Shown here: positions 50,644 through 58,791 of the stretch, piece by piece
Position numbering within the stretch: the stretch's first letter is position 1
Layout: every line of letters starts with the position of its first letter
NCBI GenBank assembly: GCA_019414045.1
Contig: DXMW01000031.1
Span: 93,712-157,711 of the forward strand
Direction: 5' to 3'
DNA: 64,000 bases
Source of the DNA: Collinsella sp.
GTDB lineage: Bacteria > Actinomycetota > Coriobacteriia > Coriobacteriales > Coriobacteriaceae
The notes under the pieces: model-generated
Seen by the model: only the letters and a program-made list of their open reading frames with translations
What the model was told of the DNA's origin: nothing
The model's database searches: none
Program-made: the position numbers and the translations under genes

Positions 50644-51237
50644 ATGAAAAAGAAGGCCTTAGCGATTCTCACCCTCTGCATCAGCCTCTTTGCCGCGGTT
50701 GCCCTGGTGGGTTGTGGCGGAAGCGGTGGCGCTACCGGCAGCAGCGGTGGCGGCGGCGCGGAAAAGCCAACCGTGGATATGAGGACCGACTTCATTTGGT
50801 TTAAGGTCGAGGTCCCCGAGGGCGTCGAGATTACCGACGTTGCCGGCGACACGGCCGACAGGGCCCAGTTTAAGTTCACCAAGAGCGAGCACGCCAGCGA
50901 CCGCTTCATCCCCGTCTTCGACCCTGACAAGAACGCCGACGAGCTGTTTGACTACGAGGCCAAGTGGAAGACCGACTTTGAGTGGACCGAGAATGATCCC
51001 GTTAAGTACAACGGCAAGACCTGGCGCAACGCTTCCTACACGCACACGGGCGGCGTGACGACCGAGTACTTCACCGACGTTGACGGCGGCAGCGTGTACG
51101 TGCGCATCGACAATGTCGAAGAGCACAAGGACGCCGTCGAGACCATGATGAAGTCCCTGGAGTTTGCCGATGATATCGCCAAGGCCAAGACCGAGGCCAT
51201 GGACGTCAAGCTCGACGATATCGAGATCAAGCGCTAA
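50644..51237 (+). CDS. Lipoprotein of unknown function
   Basis: A 197-residue lipoprotein. MKKKALAILTLCISLFAAVALVGC is a classic signal with lipobox. A Gly/Ser linker follows, then about 150 residues in mixed beta/alpha pattern: TDFIWFKVEVPEGVEITD, ADRAQFKF, YNGKTWRNASYTHTGGV and YVRIDNVEEHKDAVETMMKSLEFADDI. Members of such families are often attached outside and bind peptides or sugars, but there is no motif to decide. The frameshifted copy at 49801 is a close paralogue. GAGGACACG precedes the ATG. Confidence 0.8.
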   Translation: MKKKALAILTLCISLFAAVALVGCGGSGGATGSSGGGGAEKPTVDMRTDFIWFKVEVPEGVEITDVAGDTADRAQFKFTKSEHASDRFIPVFDPDKNADELFDYEAKWKTDFEWTENDPVKYNGKTWRNASYTHTGGVTTEYFTDVDGGSVYVRIDNVEEHKDAVETMMKSLEFADDIAKAKTEAMDVKLDDIEIKR

Positions 51238-51274
51238 AGCTCCAACGGCATGCAGCAGCGCCGTTTTAGCTCAG

Positions 51275-51313
51275 CCGGGATGCAAGGTGCGACTCCTTGC
51301 ATCCCGGTTTTTT
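51275..51313 (+). terminator. Intrinsic terminator after the lipoprotein gene
   Basis: CCGGGATGCAAGG (51275-51287) and CCTTGCATCCCGG (51295-51307) form a perfect 13-bp stem with a seven-base loop and TTTTTT. Confidence 0.93.
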
Positions 51314-51331
51314 GTGTTCGAAAGCGCCCGG

Positions 51332-51601
51332 TCACATCACCATATTGAGCACGTTGACGAATTCCTGCGCCCTCGCGTGACTGCTGAGGCTAAAGACACA
51401 GGCAGTCAACAGCCTGTTACGCAGAAAAACGTCGCGGCCCTTGATCCTGTTGACCCCCGTGATGTCCTTAAGGTAGACAATCTCGGTGTGCTTGCCGCCG
51501 AAAGCGCCCTTCTTGAGCACCTCGATACGGTTAGGGTAAATTTTGACGTCTTTAAACCTACCCGAACCCTTGTCCTGAAACAGCAAGGTGTTGTTGTCCA
51601 T
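51332..51601 (-). CDS. Small PH-like-domain protein
   Basis: An 89-residue protein taking ATG 51601 with GGGAGTGACACGC before it; an ATG at 51646 is the alternative. The run of strands ending in a helix (RFKDVKIYPNRIEVLKKG, HTEIVYLKDITGVNRIKGRD, VFSLSSHARAQEFVNVLNMV) fits a bacterial PH-like fold. Function unknown. Confidence 0.65.
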   Translation of the reverse strand: MDNNTLLFQDKGSGRFKDVKIYPNRIEVLKKGAFGGKHTEIVYLKDITGVNRIKGRDVFLRNRLLTACVFSLSSHARAQEFVNVLNMVM

Positions 51602-51769
51602 GCGTGTCACTCCCATGGGGTTCGCTAAAACTGCCTCTATGGTCACATTTTAGTCACCGCAAGGCTCCCATGCGAAGGTGCCAGACAGCACAGCAATTCG
51701 TGTCCGCGCGAGGCTTTAAACTAAATGCGATAAAGATGCATTCCATAAGAGGAAAGTGGGGCGACAGTG

Positions 51770-52819
51770 ATGGGCGAACTGGTAAACCGTGGAGAATCGG
51801 CAATCGTGCCAGAAGTTTTTTACAAGCAGGTTTCCTCGATTCTAAACGCCGCTCGCGACAAGGCCTATACCGCCGTTAACTTTGCGATGGTTGAGGCATA
51901 TTGGGAAATCGGCAAGAGCATTGTTGATGAACAGGGCGGAGAGGAGCGCGCAGCATATGGAGAGGCATTGATTGCAGGCCTCTCCAGAAGGCTTACCGCG
52001 GATTTCGGAAGAGGCTTTGGCATCGCAAACCTTCGCAATATGCGTCAGTTCTTTCTTGCGTTTCCAATTCGCGACGCACTGCGTAGCGAATTGAGCTGGA
52101 CTCATTACCGCAGGTTGATGCGCATTCCCGACCCCGATGCTCGCGCCTGGTACATGAACGAATGCGCCGATTCTCGTTGGAGCACGCGTCAGCTCGAGCG
52201 TCAGATCAACACCATGTTCCGCGAGCGCCTGCTTGCCAGCAAGGACAAGGAGGCCGTCACCCAGGAAATCCAAGAGAGCGCCCCGGCTCGTCGCCCCGAG
52301 GATATCATCCGCGATCCATATGTACTGGAGTTTTTAGGTTTCTCGGACGATACTGCGTTTCGCGAGAGCGATCTAGAGCAGGCGCTCATCACGCATCTTC
52401 AGAAGTTCCTGCTGGAGCTTGGCCGTGGTTTCGCTTTCGAGGCGCGCCAAAAGCGCATCACCTTTGATGGGCGCCATTTCTATATTGACCTTGTGTTTTA
52501 CAACTATCTGATGCGCTGCTTCGTGCTCATCGACCTTAAGACGGACGATCTTACGCATCAGGACCTGGGCCAGATGCAAATGTACGTGAACTACTACACG
52601 CGCGAGCTCATGAACGAAGGCGACAATCCGCCTATAGGCATCGTGCTCTGCGCGGACAAAAGCGACTCGATTGTCGAGTACACGCTGCCCGAAGACAACG
52701 ACCAAGTGTTTGCCGCCAAATACTTGCCGTATCTTCCAAGCAAGGAAGAGCTGGCGCGCGAGCTGAGTGCCGAGTACCGCGCCATCAACGAAGCGACTAA
52801 TGGCGAAGCGCAAGGGTAG
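51770..52819 (+). CDS. DUF1016/YhcG-type PD-(D/E)XK nuclease
   Basis: A 349-residue protein of the YhcG family. Residues about 15-160 form the helical DUF1016 N-terminal domain (VEAYWEIGKSIVDEQGGEERAAYGEALI, SWTHYRRLMRI). The nuclease domain follows with GRGFAFEARQKRI, FYIDLVFYNYL and FVLIDLKTDD, a D-x(n)-D-L-K active-site line, then MQMYVNYYT and IGIVLCADKSD. YhcG-like proteins occur near restriction systems and as orphans; here no methylase is near, which makes a defence or DNA-processing role uncertain. Confidence 0.9.
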   Translation: MGELVNRGESAIVPEVFYKQVSSILNAARDKAYTAVNFAMVEAYWEIGKSIVDEQGGEERAAYGEALIAGLSRRLTADFGRGFGIANLRNMRQFFLAFPIRDALRSELSWTHYRRLMRIPDPDARAWYMNECADSRWSTRQLERQINTMFRERLLASKDKEAVTQEIQESAPARRPEDIIRDPYVLEFLGFSDDTAFRESDLEQALITHLQKFLLELGRGFAFEARQKRITFDGRHFYIDLVFYNYLMRCFVLIDLKTDDLTHQDLGQMQMYVNYYTRELMNEGDNPPIGIVLCADKSDSIVEYTLPEDNDQVFAAKYLPYLPSKEELARELSAEYRAINEATNGEAQG

Positions 52820-52882
52820 CAGCACGTTGCGACCGATACCCCCGACGGCGTTTCATATCCCCCGACATAAGAGGAGCGCTCC

Positions 52883-53671
52883 ATGACAGACAGACCGAAA
52901 ACGACACTGCGCGACTGCATCTATGGGCTTGCCGTCGGCGACGCGCTGGGCGTTCCCTACGAGTTCAGGCCCCGCGGCACATTCGAATGCACCGACATGA
53001 TCGGCTACGGCACGCATGGGCAGCCCGACGGCACCTGGAGCGACGACACGTCCATGACGCTTGCTACCTGCGACTCGATTAGGGAGCTCGGGCACATCGA
53101 CACCGCGGACATGCGCGACAAGTTCGTCGGCTGGATTGCCCGTGACGAGTATACAATCGACGGCGTTTTCGATTACGGCGGCACAACCGCCCGCGCCTTG
53201 CACACCGGCAAAGGAGGCTCCGGCGAGCGCGACAACGGCAACGGATCGCTCATGTGCATCGCGCCCCTGGCGTTCACCGATGCGACAGACGAAGAGGTCA
53301 GCGAGGTCTCCGCGATTACGCACGCCCACAGAACGTCAACCGATGCATGCGTCATATTTGTCGAGCTGATGAGGACCGTGATGAACGACGCGCTCCCCTC
53401 GTGGGCACTCCACCTGAAAGGCGTGCCTGAGCACGAAATCAGGTCTGGCGGCTTCGTGCTTGACACGCTTAAGGCTGCCGCCTGGTGCTTTGTGAACACC
53501 AACAGCTACGAAGAATGCGTGCTTGCCGCCGTCAACCTAGGCGACGACGCCGACACCACCGCAGCCGTCGCCGGCGCGCTCGCAGGCACGGCATACGGCA
53601 TCGACGCCATCCCGCAGGAGTGGGTCGACACCCTGCGCGGTAAAGAGTTGATTGAGAGCTGCCTGTTTTAG
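52883..53671 (+). CDS. ADP-ribosylglycohydrolase (DraG/MacroH-like) family protein
   Basis: A 262-residue all-helical enzyme. GLAVGDALGVPYEF at the start, DGTWSDDTSMTLATCDS with the Asp cluster that binds two magnesium ions, and the late GDDADTTAAVAGALAGTAYG are the three signatures of the DraG family. It removes ADP-ribose from proteins or other molecules. It follows the DUF1016 nuclease by 63 bases, in the same direction. No ADP-ribosyltransferase is visible in the window, so the target is unknown. Confidence 0.9.
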   Translation: MTDRPKTTLRDCIYGLAVGDALGVPYEFRPRGTFECTDMIGYGTHGQPDGTWSDDTSMTLATCDSIRELGHIDTADMRDKFVGWIARDEYTIDGVFDYGGTTARALHTGKGGSGERDNGNGSLMCIAPLAFTDATDEEVSEVSAITHAHRTSTDACVIFVELMRTVMNDALPSWALHLKGVPEHEIRSGGFVLDTLKAAAWCFVNTNSYEECVLAAVNLGDDADTTAAVAGALAGTAYGIDAIPQEWVDTLRGKELIESCLF

Positions 53672-53703
53672 GGCGCCATTCAAGAAATAAGGCAGGAGGC
53701 ATC

Positions 53704-53921
53704 ATGGAGAGGAAGGTCGCAAATATAGACGAGTTCCAAGTGGACGAAACGGGATTCCGCTATTTCCAGTAGGACTGAAGGAAGAAGCCAGCCTCTATAT
53801 CCTCCCCGACGGGCGTTACCTCCCCTGCGGGGTCTACAGGACCGCGGACGGCGATTCGCTCATTTATGAGCCGTTCGAGCTCAGCACCTTCGGGCAGATG
53901 CTGGCTCAATTCAAACTATGA
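53704..53921 (+). pseudogene. Small frameshifted gene
   Basis: From ATG 53704 (with a GGCAGGAGG site) the frame reads MERKVANIDEFQVDETGFRY and stops at TAG 53770-53772 after 22 codons. Shifting back one base there continues as VGLKEEASLYILPDGRYLPC... to a stop at 53919-53921. The second part has no start of its own. The joined product would be a roughly 72-residue protein resembling small host-gene products with a Gly/Tyr-rich beta pattern. A single-base loss near 53766-53770 explains it. Confidence 0.6.
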
Positions 53922-54010
53922 ACTTGTTTCTTGAAATCCTGCGCCTCTCGATGTATGTGACCGGCATTGCCCGGAACCTCTACTCGATCTGGCGGGAATA
54001 TAAGCAGTAA
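53918..54010 (+). CDS. 30-residue peptide gene overlapping the frameshifted gene
   Basis: ATG at 53918 overlaps the TGA at 53919 in an ATGA arrangement, which is typical of translational coupling. The 30 codons read MNLFLEILRLSMYVTGIARN and then a charged end WREYKQ. It looks like an amphipathic helix. A stem-loop at 54034-54059 follows. Support comes from the overlap and from a stop-to-terminator layout only. Confidence 0.4.
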   Translation: MNLFLEILRLSMYVTGIARNLYSIWREYKQ

Positions 54011-54033
54011 CGGATAGCGAAGGGAGTCATAGA

Positions 54034-54059
54034 AAAGGGTCGGTTGCAGCCGACCCTTT
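54034..54059 (+). terminator. Stem-loop after the small genes
   Basis: AAAGGGTCGG (54034-54043), TTGCAG loop, CCGACCCTTT (54050-54059): a perfect 10-bp stem, ending in TTTA. The T tract is short. The interval 54060-54289 has no gene I can support. Confidence 0.6.
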
Positions 54060-54289
54060 AAGACGATAGCACCTGCGTTGCCCGCGCTTCCAAAGTTGAC
54101 CGACTGAGGAGCGGGTTCCGCGGCACATCCTGATTTTACCCAGTGGCAAGGCTCTTTTACAGCCGTTCCACCGTTTATTTACATCTGCCAATCAAGACGA
54201 GACTACTACGCACCTTTATTACACACGATATTTTCAGCCTGGTATAACCAAGTTCAATAATAGAATGCAAATCCAACCACCGTGTCTGA

Positions 54290-54758
54290 TTACAAAAAGA
54301 TTTTTGCCTTTTCTGCAGCAAACTCTTCCTCGGTAAGCACTCCACTATCACGCAGCGTTGCAAGCCTCTCAAGCCTTGCAACTACATCAATCACTATCCG
54401 CCAGCGTCTCAATAGTCTGTGAAACCTGCGTATACCGCTCAAGCTCCTTCGATAGGGCATCGACTATCTCGGCAATATTCTTTGCATTTTTGCCCCCGTT
54501 TAATACGTTTGCCCTGACCTTAGATGACGACTTGACAGTAACGCCAGATCCGCCTTCAACTGGAACAACCGAAATACTGATATTTTCGCCCCAAGACCAA
54601 AGGCTCATACCAATCTCGGCTGCAACTGTTCTTGTTGTGGGCGATGCACTATCAACTTTTACTTTAGGCAGCTTTTCCATAGCTGCCTTCAAGGCATTAA
54701 ACGTGTCGTCAGGAGAATACGGTACCTGAAGCTGAAGCTGCTGATCCGCAAAACCCAT
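54290..54758 (-). pseudogene. Frameshifted SHOCT-domain protein
   Basis: The intact frame covers 54387-54758, 123 residues with a beta-rich domain (MGFADQQLQLQVPYSPDDTF, TRTVAAEIGMSLWSWGENIS) and a short helix. It stops at TGA just before the sequence continues one base out of phase as DVVARLERLATLRDSGVLTEEEFAAEKAKIFL, a textbook SHOCT domain, ending at 54290. A one-base insertion in GTGATTGATG would join the two into about 155 residues. Without the SHOCT end, the short form may be non-functional. Confidence 0.75.
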
Positions 54759-54874
54759 AATCTGGCCTCCGCTTCTTACAAGATTAAGGCTATCGGCAAT
54801 GGTAGCACGTTCCCAGCAGTCTTAAATTCGTCTCATGACCTTGCGATGCAGCCCGACGCCCCGGCTCCGCTTCC

Positions 54875-56212
54875 CTACTTCCCAAAGATCGCAGCGAACA
54901 ATCCCTTGCGCTTGGGTTTTTCTTCTCGGTAGGAACCCTCGGCAGCCGCTGCCACCTGACGTGGCTGCTCGTCGCCTCCACGGCGCACAATTTGGTACAG
55001 GAATGGCGATTTGATGTATTTGACCTCGACGGGCGTGGCGTGAACGGTGCTTTCGCCGGACAGATGCAGGCTCGGATTGAGCGGCGCCACAATATGCGTC
55101 TCGCGCTTGTCGCTAAACACCACCGCCGCCGCACGGCCCGTCTGGCCGTTCACGGCAATGCGCACCTGCTCGCCATTACGTCCATCCGACGCGGGACGAT
55201 CGACAAAGTAGACCGGCACCATAACCAGGCCGTCCTTGTGCTTGCAGGCCTTGCGCGCCCAGGTGCGGATGCTCTTTTTATTGAGCCCCAGGAAAGTCTC
55301 GGCATCGTTGCCAACAATGTCGAGCGCCAGCTTGTCAATGACCACCTGGTCCTTGGTGGACGCATCGACGGAGACAACGCGGAAGTCGCCTTCCTGCATG
55401 GCCGGGTCGAACGACCCAACCTTGGCAAAGTCCCATGGCTCCAGAATGCCCATAAGGCGAACGTCAAGGTAGTTTGCCCTGGGATATGCCCAGTCGAGCA
55501 CCTCGTAGTACACCAGGGTCTCCTTGCTCAGGCCCTTGCCCGGGAAGGACGCCATCATGCGCAGGTCCGCGAGCGCCATGGGGAAGTAGAAGAGCATCAT
55601 GTCGTTTTGAATCGCGTCTTCCACATCGTGACCGGCAAAGGCGTCTGGATATCGGCGCACCAGCTCAAGCGCATTGGCGCGCGCCTGCTGCGGCGTTATC
55701 TCGCAGGGAATACCCTGCTCGGGCACATATTCCGCACCAACGCCCATGGTCAGGCGCTTGCTAAACGTCCCCGGCTTGAGCAGGTCGGCGACACCGATCT
55801 TATTGCCGCAGGACGGGCACTCAAACACGCGCTGGGTCGACTCGCCCTCAAAGGACGCTCCGCAGAAGGGACAGGGGATGCTCACGTGCGTGGCCTCTTG
55901 GAACTCCTGGGCCGTGCCGCGGTCTTCCCACAGCAGATGCTCCAGAACCGACTGATTGCGCCAGTGCTCATTAAAGAAATACCAGTCGGGGTCCACCGGG
56001 CGCTCGAGCTGCGACACATGCGTGAGCTTAAGCAGCCCATCGACAACCGTCAGTGGCGTATGGCGAATGCCCAGGGCGCTCTTGGGCTCCCCCGCATCGG
56101 CCTGCCACGGAACGACCGTGCCGCAATAGGCGCACTCAAAGCTGCGTTTAGCCTGGTGTGAGTACATAGGGCCGCCGCAGTTTTGGCATTTAATGGCAAA
56201 CATCTCGTCCAT
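54875..56212 (-). CDS. Two-zinc-ribbon protein of unknown function
   Basis: A 445-residue cytoplasmic protein. Residues 9-30 form one zinc ribbon (CQNCGG...CAYCG) and residues about 112-135 a second (CPFCGAS...CPSCGN). The remainder is mixed alpha/beta with GKGLSKETLVYYEVLDWAYPRANY, a 'NGQTGRAAAV' region and a Lys/Arg-rich end. It is of the type often annotated as 'TFIIB-like zinc finger' protein in Actinobacteria, associated with membrane or virion-like helper proteins. AAAGGAGGACGTATTC precedes ATG 56212. Confidence 0.75.
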   Translation of the reverse strand: MDEMFAIKCQNCGGPMYSHQAKRSFECAYCGTVVPWQADAGEPKSALGIRHTPLTVVDGLLKLTHVSQLERPVDPDWYFFNEHWRNQSVLEHLLWEDRGTAQEFQEATHVSIPCPFCGASFEGESTQRVFECPSCGNKIGVADLLKPGTFSKRLTMGVGAEYVPEQGIPCEITPQQARANALELVRRYPDAFAGHDVEDAIQNDMMLFYFPMALADLRMMASFPGKGLSKETLVYYEVLDWAYPRANYLDVRLMGILEPWDFAKVGSFDPAMQEGDFRVVSVDASTKDQVVIDKLALDIVGNDAETFLGLNKKSIRTWARKACKHKDGLVMVPVYFVDRPASDGRNGEQVRIAVNGQTGRAAAVVFSDKRETHIVAPLNPSLHLSGESTVHATPVEVKYIKSPFLYQIVRRGGDEQPRQVAAAAEGSYREEKPKRKGLFAAIFGK

Positions 56213-56430
56213 GAATACGTCCTCCTTTGCACTGGGGCTGTCGACATTAAGTATGTCGGGCAGGTAAGCACGTGCCCATACCCATGTGGCCCAAAATCGA
56301 GCACCCAGGCTGACGAGAAGGCTCGCTCGTTAGCACCGGCAGACCATTACTGCATTTTCTGAGCATCGGTGCACAGCGCCTCCGCGCGAGCTACACTATC
56401 CCCTTAAACATGATTGTGAGGACGACCGCT

Positions 56431-57612
56431 ATGCTATTTGTAAATCGGCTGGTACATACGCTTGTTCCCGGCAGCGAGGGCGAGCCGGTCGATACCTCCT
56501 GCCGCACCAACGCGGGCTTCGCCGCAAGCCTCATCTGCATTGGCCTCAACATCACTCTGTGCCTGGCCAAGGGCATCGCGGGCCTGCTCGCCGGCTCCGT
56601 CTCCCTCATCGCCGACGCTTTCAACAACCTCTCCGATGCCTCGAGCAACATCGTAAGCCTGCTCGGGTTCCGCCTTGCCAGCCGCCCGGCAGACGAAGGC
56701 CACCCCTATGGCCACGGCCGCTACGAGTACCTAGCCGGTCTGTTCGTCGCCGTCCTGGTTTGCGCCGTCGGCATCAACCTGATCCTCGAGTCGGTCACCA
56801 AGATCATCAAGCCCTCCCCCACCGCCTACACGCTGGTCTCCCTAGCCGCTCTCGTCTTGTCCATGCTCGTCAAATTCTGGATGGCCGCATTCAACCGCGC
56901 GCTGGGCAACCGTATCGATTCCGAAACACTCATTGCCACAGCACAGGACTCCAAAAACGACGTCATCACCTCGGGTTCGGTCTTGATGGCGGCGCTTATT
57001 TCGCAGACGACCGGCTTTGACCTCGATGGCTGGGCAGGCCTGGGTGTGGGCATCTTCATCTGCATCAGCGGCATGGGTCTAGTGCGCGACGCCATCAGCC
57101 CGTTGCTGGGACAAGCGCCCGACCCCAAGCTCGTTCAGGCAATCCGCGACAAGATCATGTCCTATCCGCAGGTCTTGGGCACACACGACCTGATGGTGCA
57201 CGACTACGGCCCCGGTCGTCAGTTTGCCAGCGCCCACGTGGAGATGCCCGGCGAGGGCGACGCATTTGAGCACCACGAGATTTTGGACACCATCGAGCAC
57301 GACATCAAGCGCCAGATGGGCATCGGCATCACGTTGCACTGTGACCCCATCGCCACCACCGGCGACGACCTGCGCGGCTGGGTCAAGCGCGGCATCATGC
57401 AGATCGACCCCGCGCTCTCCATCCACGACCTGCACGAGCACGACGGGTTCGTTTCGTTTGACCTTGTGCGTCCCGACGGCTTTGACATATCCGACGAGGA
57501 GCTGCTGGAGCTCGTCACGCGCATCGTGCACGAGCGCCGACCCAATGCCTCATGCGTCGTTACGTTTGACTCGGGCTTTAGCTCGCCCGAGCGTCCGGCC
57601 GAGCAACTGTAG
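56431..57612 (+). CDS. Cation diffusion facilitator (Mn-type) transporter
   Basis: A 393-residue exporter with six membrane helices and a cytoplasmic ferredoxin-like domain from about 215 on (HDLMVHDYGPGRQFASAHVEMP). In helix 2 the metal motif is NNLSD (N-x3-D) and in helix 5 DSKND (D-x3-D), whereas zinc CDFs have D-x3-D and H-x3-D. N-x3-D/D-x3-D is the published signature of Mn-CDFs such as MntE. The start at ATG 56431 follows TGAGGACGAC; the ATG at 56410 has no site. It probably exports Mn(II); Fe(II) is an alternative. Confidence 0.85.
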   Translation: MLFVNRLVHTLVPGSEGEPVDTSCRTNAGFAASLICIGLNITLCLAKGIAGLLAGSVSLIADAFNNLSDASSNIVSLLGFRLASRPADEGHPYGHGRYEYLAGLFVAVLVCAVGINLILESVTKIIKPSPTAYTLVSLAALVLSMLVKFWMAAFNRALGNRIDSETLIATAQDSKNDVITSGSVLMAALISQTTGFDLDGWAGLGVGIFICISGMGLVRDAISPLLGQAPDPKLVQAIRDKIMSYPQVLGTHDLMVHDYGPGRQFASAHVEMPGEGDAFEHHEILDTIEHDIKRQMGIGITLHCDPIATTGDDLRGWVKRGIMQIDPALSIHDLHEHDGFVSFDLVRPDGFDISDEELLELVTRIVHERRPNASCVVTFDSGFSSPERPAEQL

Positions 57613-57624
57613 CCCGCTTAACAG

Positions 57625-58614
57625 CTAGTTTCCCTGCGCGCCCGAGATGCCGTTTTGCAGTGCGTTCCAGGCATCCGTCGCCATATCACCCAGGTTCTGA
57701 GCGGTGTCGCCCAGGTTCTGCGCCGTGTCGCCCAGCTCTTGCGCTTTGTCTCCCAACTCCTGTGCCTTGTTGCTCAAGTCCTCCAGCGTATTGGAGCTCG
57801 AGCTGTCGGTACCGCTTTGGCCGTCGGGCGAGTTGCCCGAGCTATTCTTGTGCGTGAGTTGAATTTCGAGGTTGCCGCTGTCGTTATAGTAAGCAGAAGT
57901 AACGACCCAGTTGGCATCGATGACGGGCGTTGAGCCATCATCAGTCAGGACCACGGCATTCGAAAGATTGGCGCCGCGCGACTTGAGAAGTTTCTTGGCG
58001 TTGGACCAGTACTGCCCCGGGATATCGCTCAGATCGACGGTGCTAGACGAGGCGGACTCGGTTTGCTCGGCAGCGGTATCGGCCGTTGAACTCCCTCGTT
58101 TGTTGAGCATGCCCGACACAATGGCAAACACAACCGACAGCGCAAAGAAGATCGCCAGCACGATGAGGATCTTCTTGATCACGCTCGACGAACGCGACGG
58201 CTTCTTCTCCTCGTCCTCGCCATATTGCGGAATCGACTTGGGGTACTCGCGATACGGCTCGCGCGACTCGTAGCGAGACTGCGCCGTGCGAGGCATATAC
58301 GTCGTCTGCTGAGGCTGCGGAATGGGATTTTGCGGCAGGTCATCATAGGGATTCGGCGTCGAGGCGGCATAAGAATCCTGCGGCGCGTAATCAAACGGGT
58401 CCGGAGCTGCGTTGCCATAGGGGCCTTGCGAAGATACAGCATAAGAATCCCGCGCTGTGTCGCCATAGCCCATAACCCGGGTTGGCTCGGCAGAAGGCTG
58501 CGTCGCGGCGGGGTCGGTATAACCGGGGTTGGGAACAACGCGGGTCGCATCGGCGCTATCGCCAGCCTGCGCAGAACCGTAGCCGCCCATCACGGTTGTC
58601 TTGTCCTGATCCAT
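57625..58614 (-). CDS. Membrane protein with Pro/Tyr-rich N-terminus and PASTA-like domain
   Basis: A 329-residue protein. The first 130 residues are disordered, Pro/Gln/Tyr-rich, and include TTVMGGYG, DATRVVP and EPTRVMGYG. A membrane helix lies at about 147-170. Residues about 190-260 (YWSNAKKLLKSRGANLSNAVVL, PVIDANWVVTSAYYNDSGNLEIQL) resemble a PASTA-like fold. The end contains four heptad-like copies of AQ(E/N)LGD(K/T). It lies convergent to the CDF gene. GGAAAGGAATC precedes the ATG. Function unknown. Confidence 0.7.
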   Translation of the reverse strand: MDQDKTTVMGGYGSAQAGDSADATRVVPNPGYTDPAATQPSAEPTRVMGYGDTARDSYAVSSQGPYGNAAPDPFDYAPQDSYAASTPNPYDDLPQNPIPQPQQTTYMPRTAQSRYESREPYREYPKSIPQYGEDEEKKPSRSSSVIKKILIVLAIFFALSVVFAIVSGMLNKRGSSTADTAAEQTESASSSTVDLSDIPGQYWSNAKKLLKSRGANLSNAVVLTDDGSTPVIDANWVVTSAYYNDSGNLEIQLTHKNSSGNSPDGQSGTDSSSSNTLEDLSNKAQELGDKAQELGDTAQNLGDTAQNLGDMATDAWNALQNGISGAQGN

Positions 58615-58725
58615 GCAACGATTCCTTTCCGTCGCCCGTAAGCATCAAGTTATCCATGCATTCTACCCGCGCAAAAGCCCGTGACGGACAGAGCCCGTCC
58701 ATATCTACAAGACAAGCGCGGCTAG

Positions 58726-58766
58726 AAAACAAAAGCCCCGCCGGGCCTTGGTAGGCGCGACGGGGC
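58726..58766 (-). terminator. Terminator of fhs
   Basis: On the minus strand GCCCCG (complement of 58761-58766) and CGGGGC (complement of 58735-58740) with the inner CG/GG pairs form a stem, followed by TTTTGTTTT. It lies 25 bases after the fhs stop. Confidence 0.85.
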
Positions 58767-58791
58767 GGGCAAGCAGCTATGGGCAACAAGC

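Noticed and set aside
56213..56430. Mn-sensing yybP-ykoY riboswitch ahead of the CDF gene
   Set aside because: No GGGGAGUA-type or CUACC-type loops are present.
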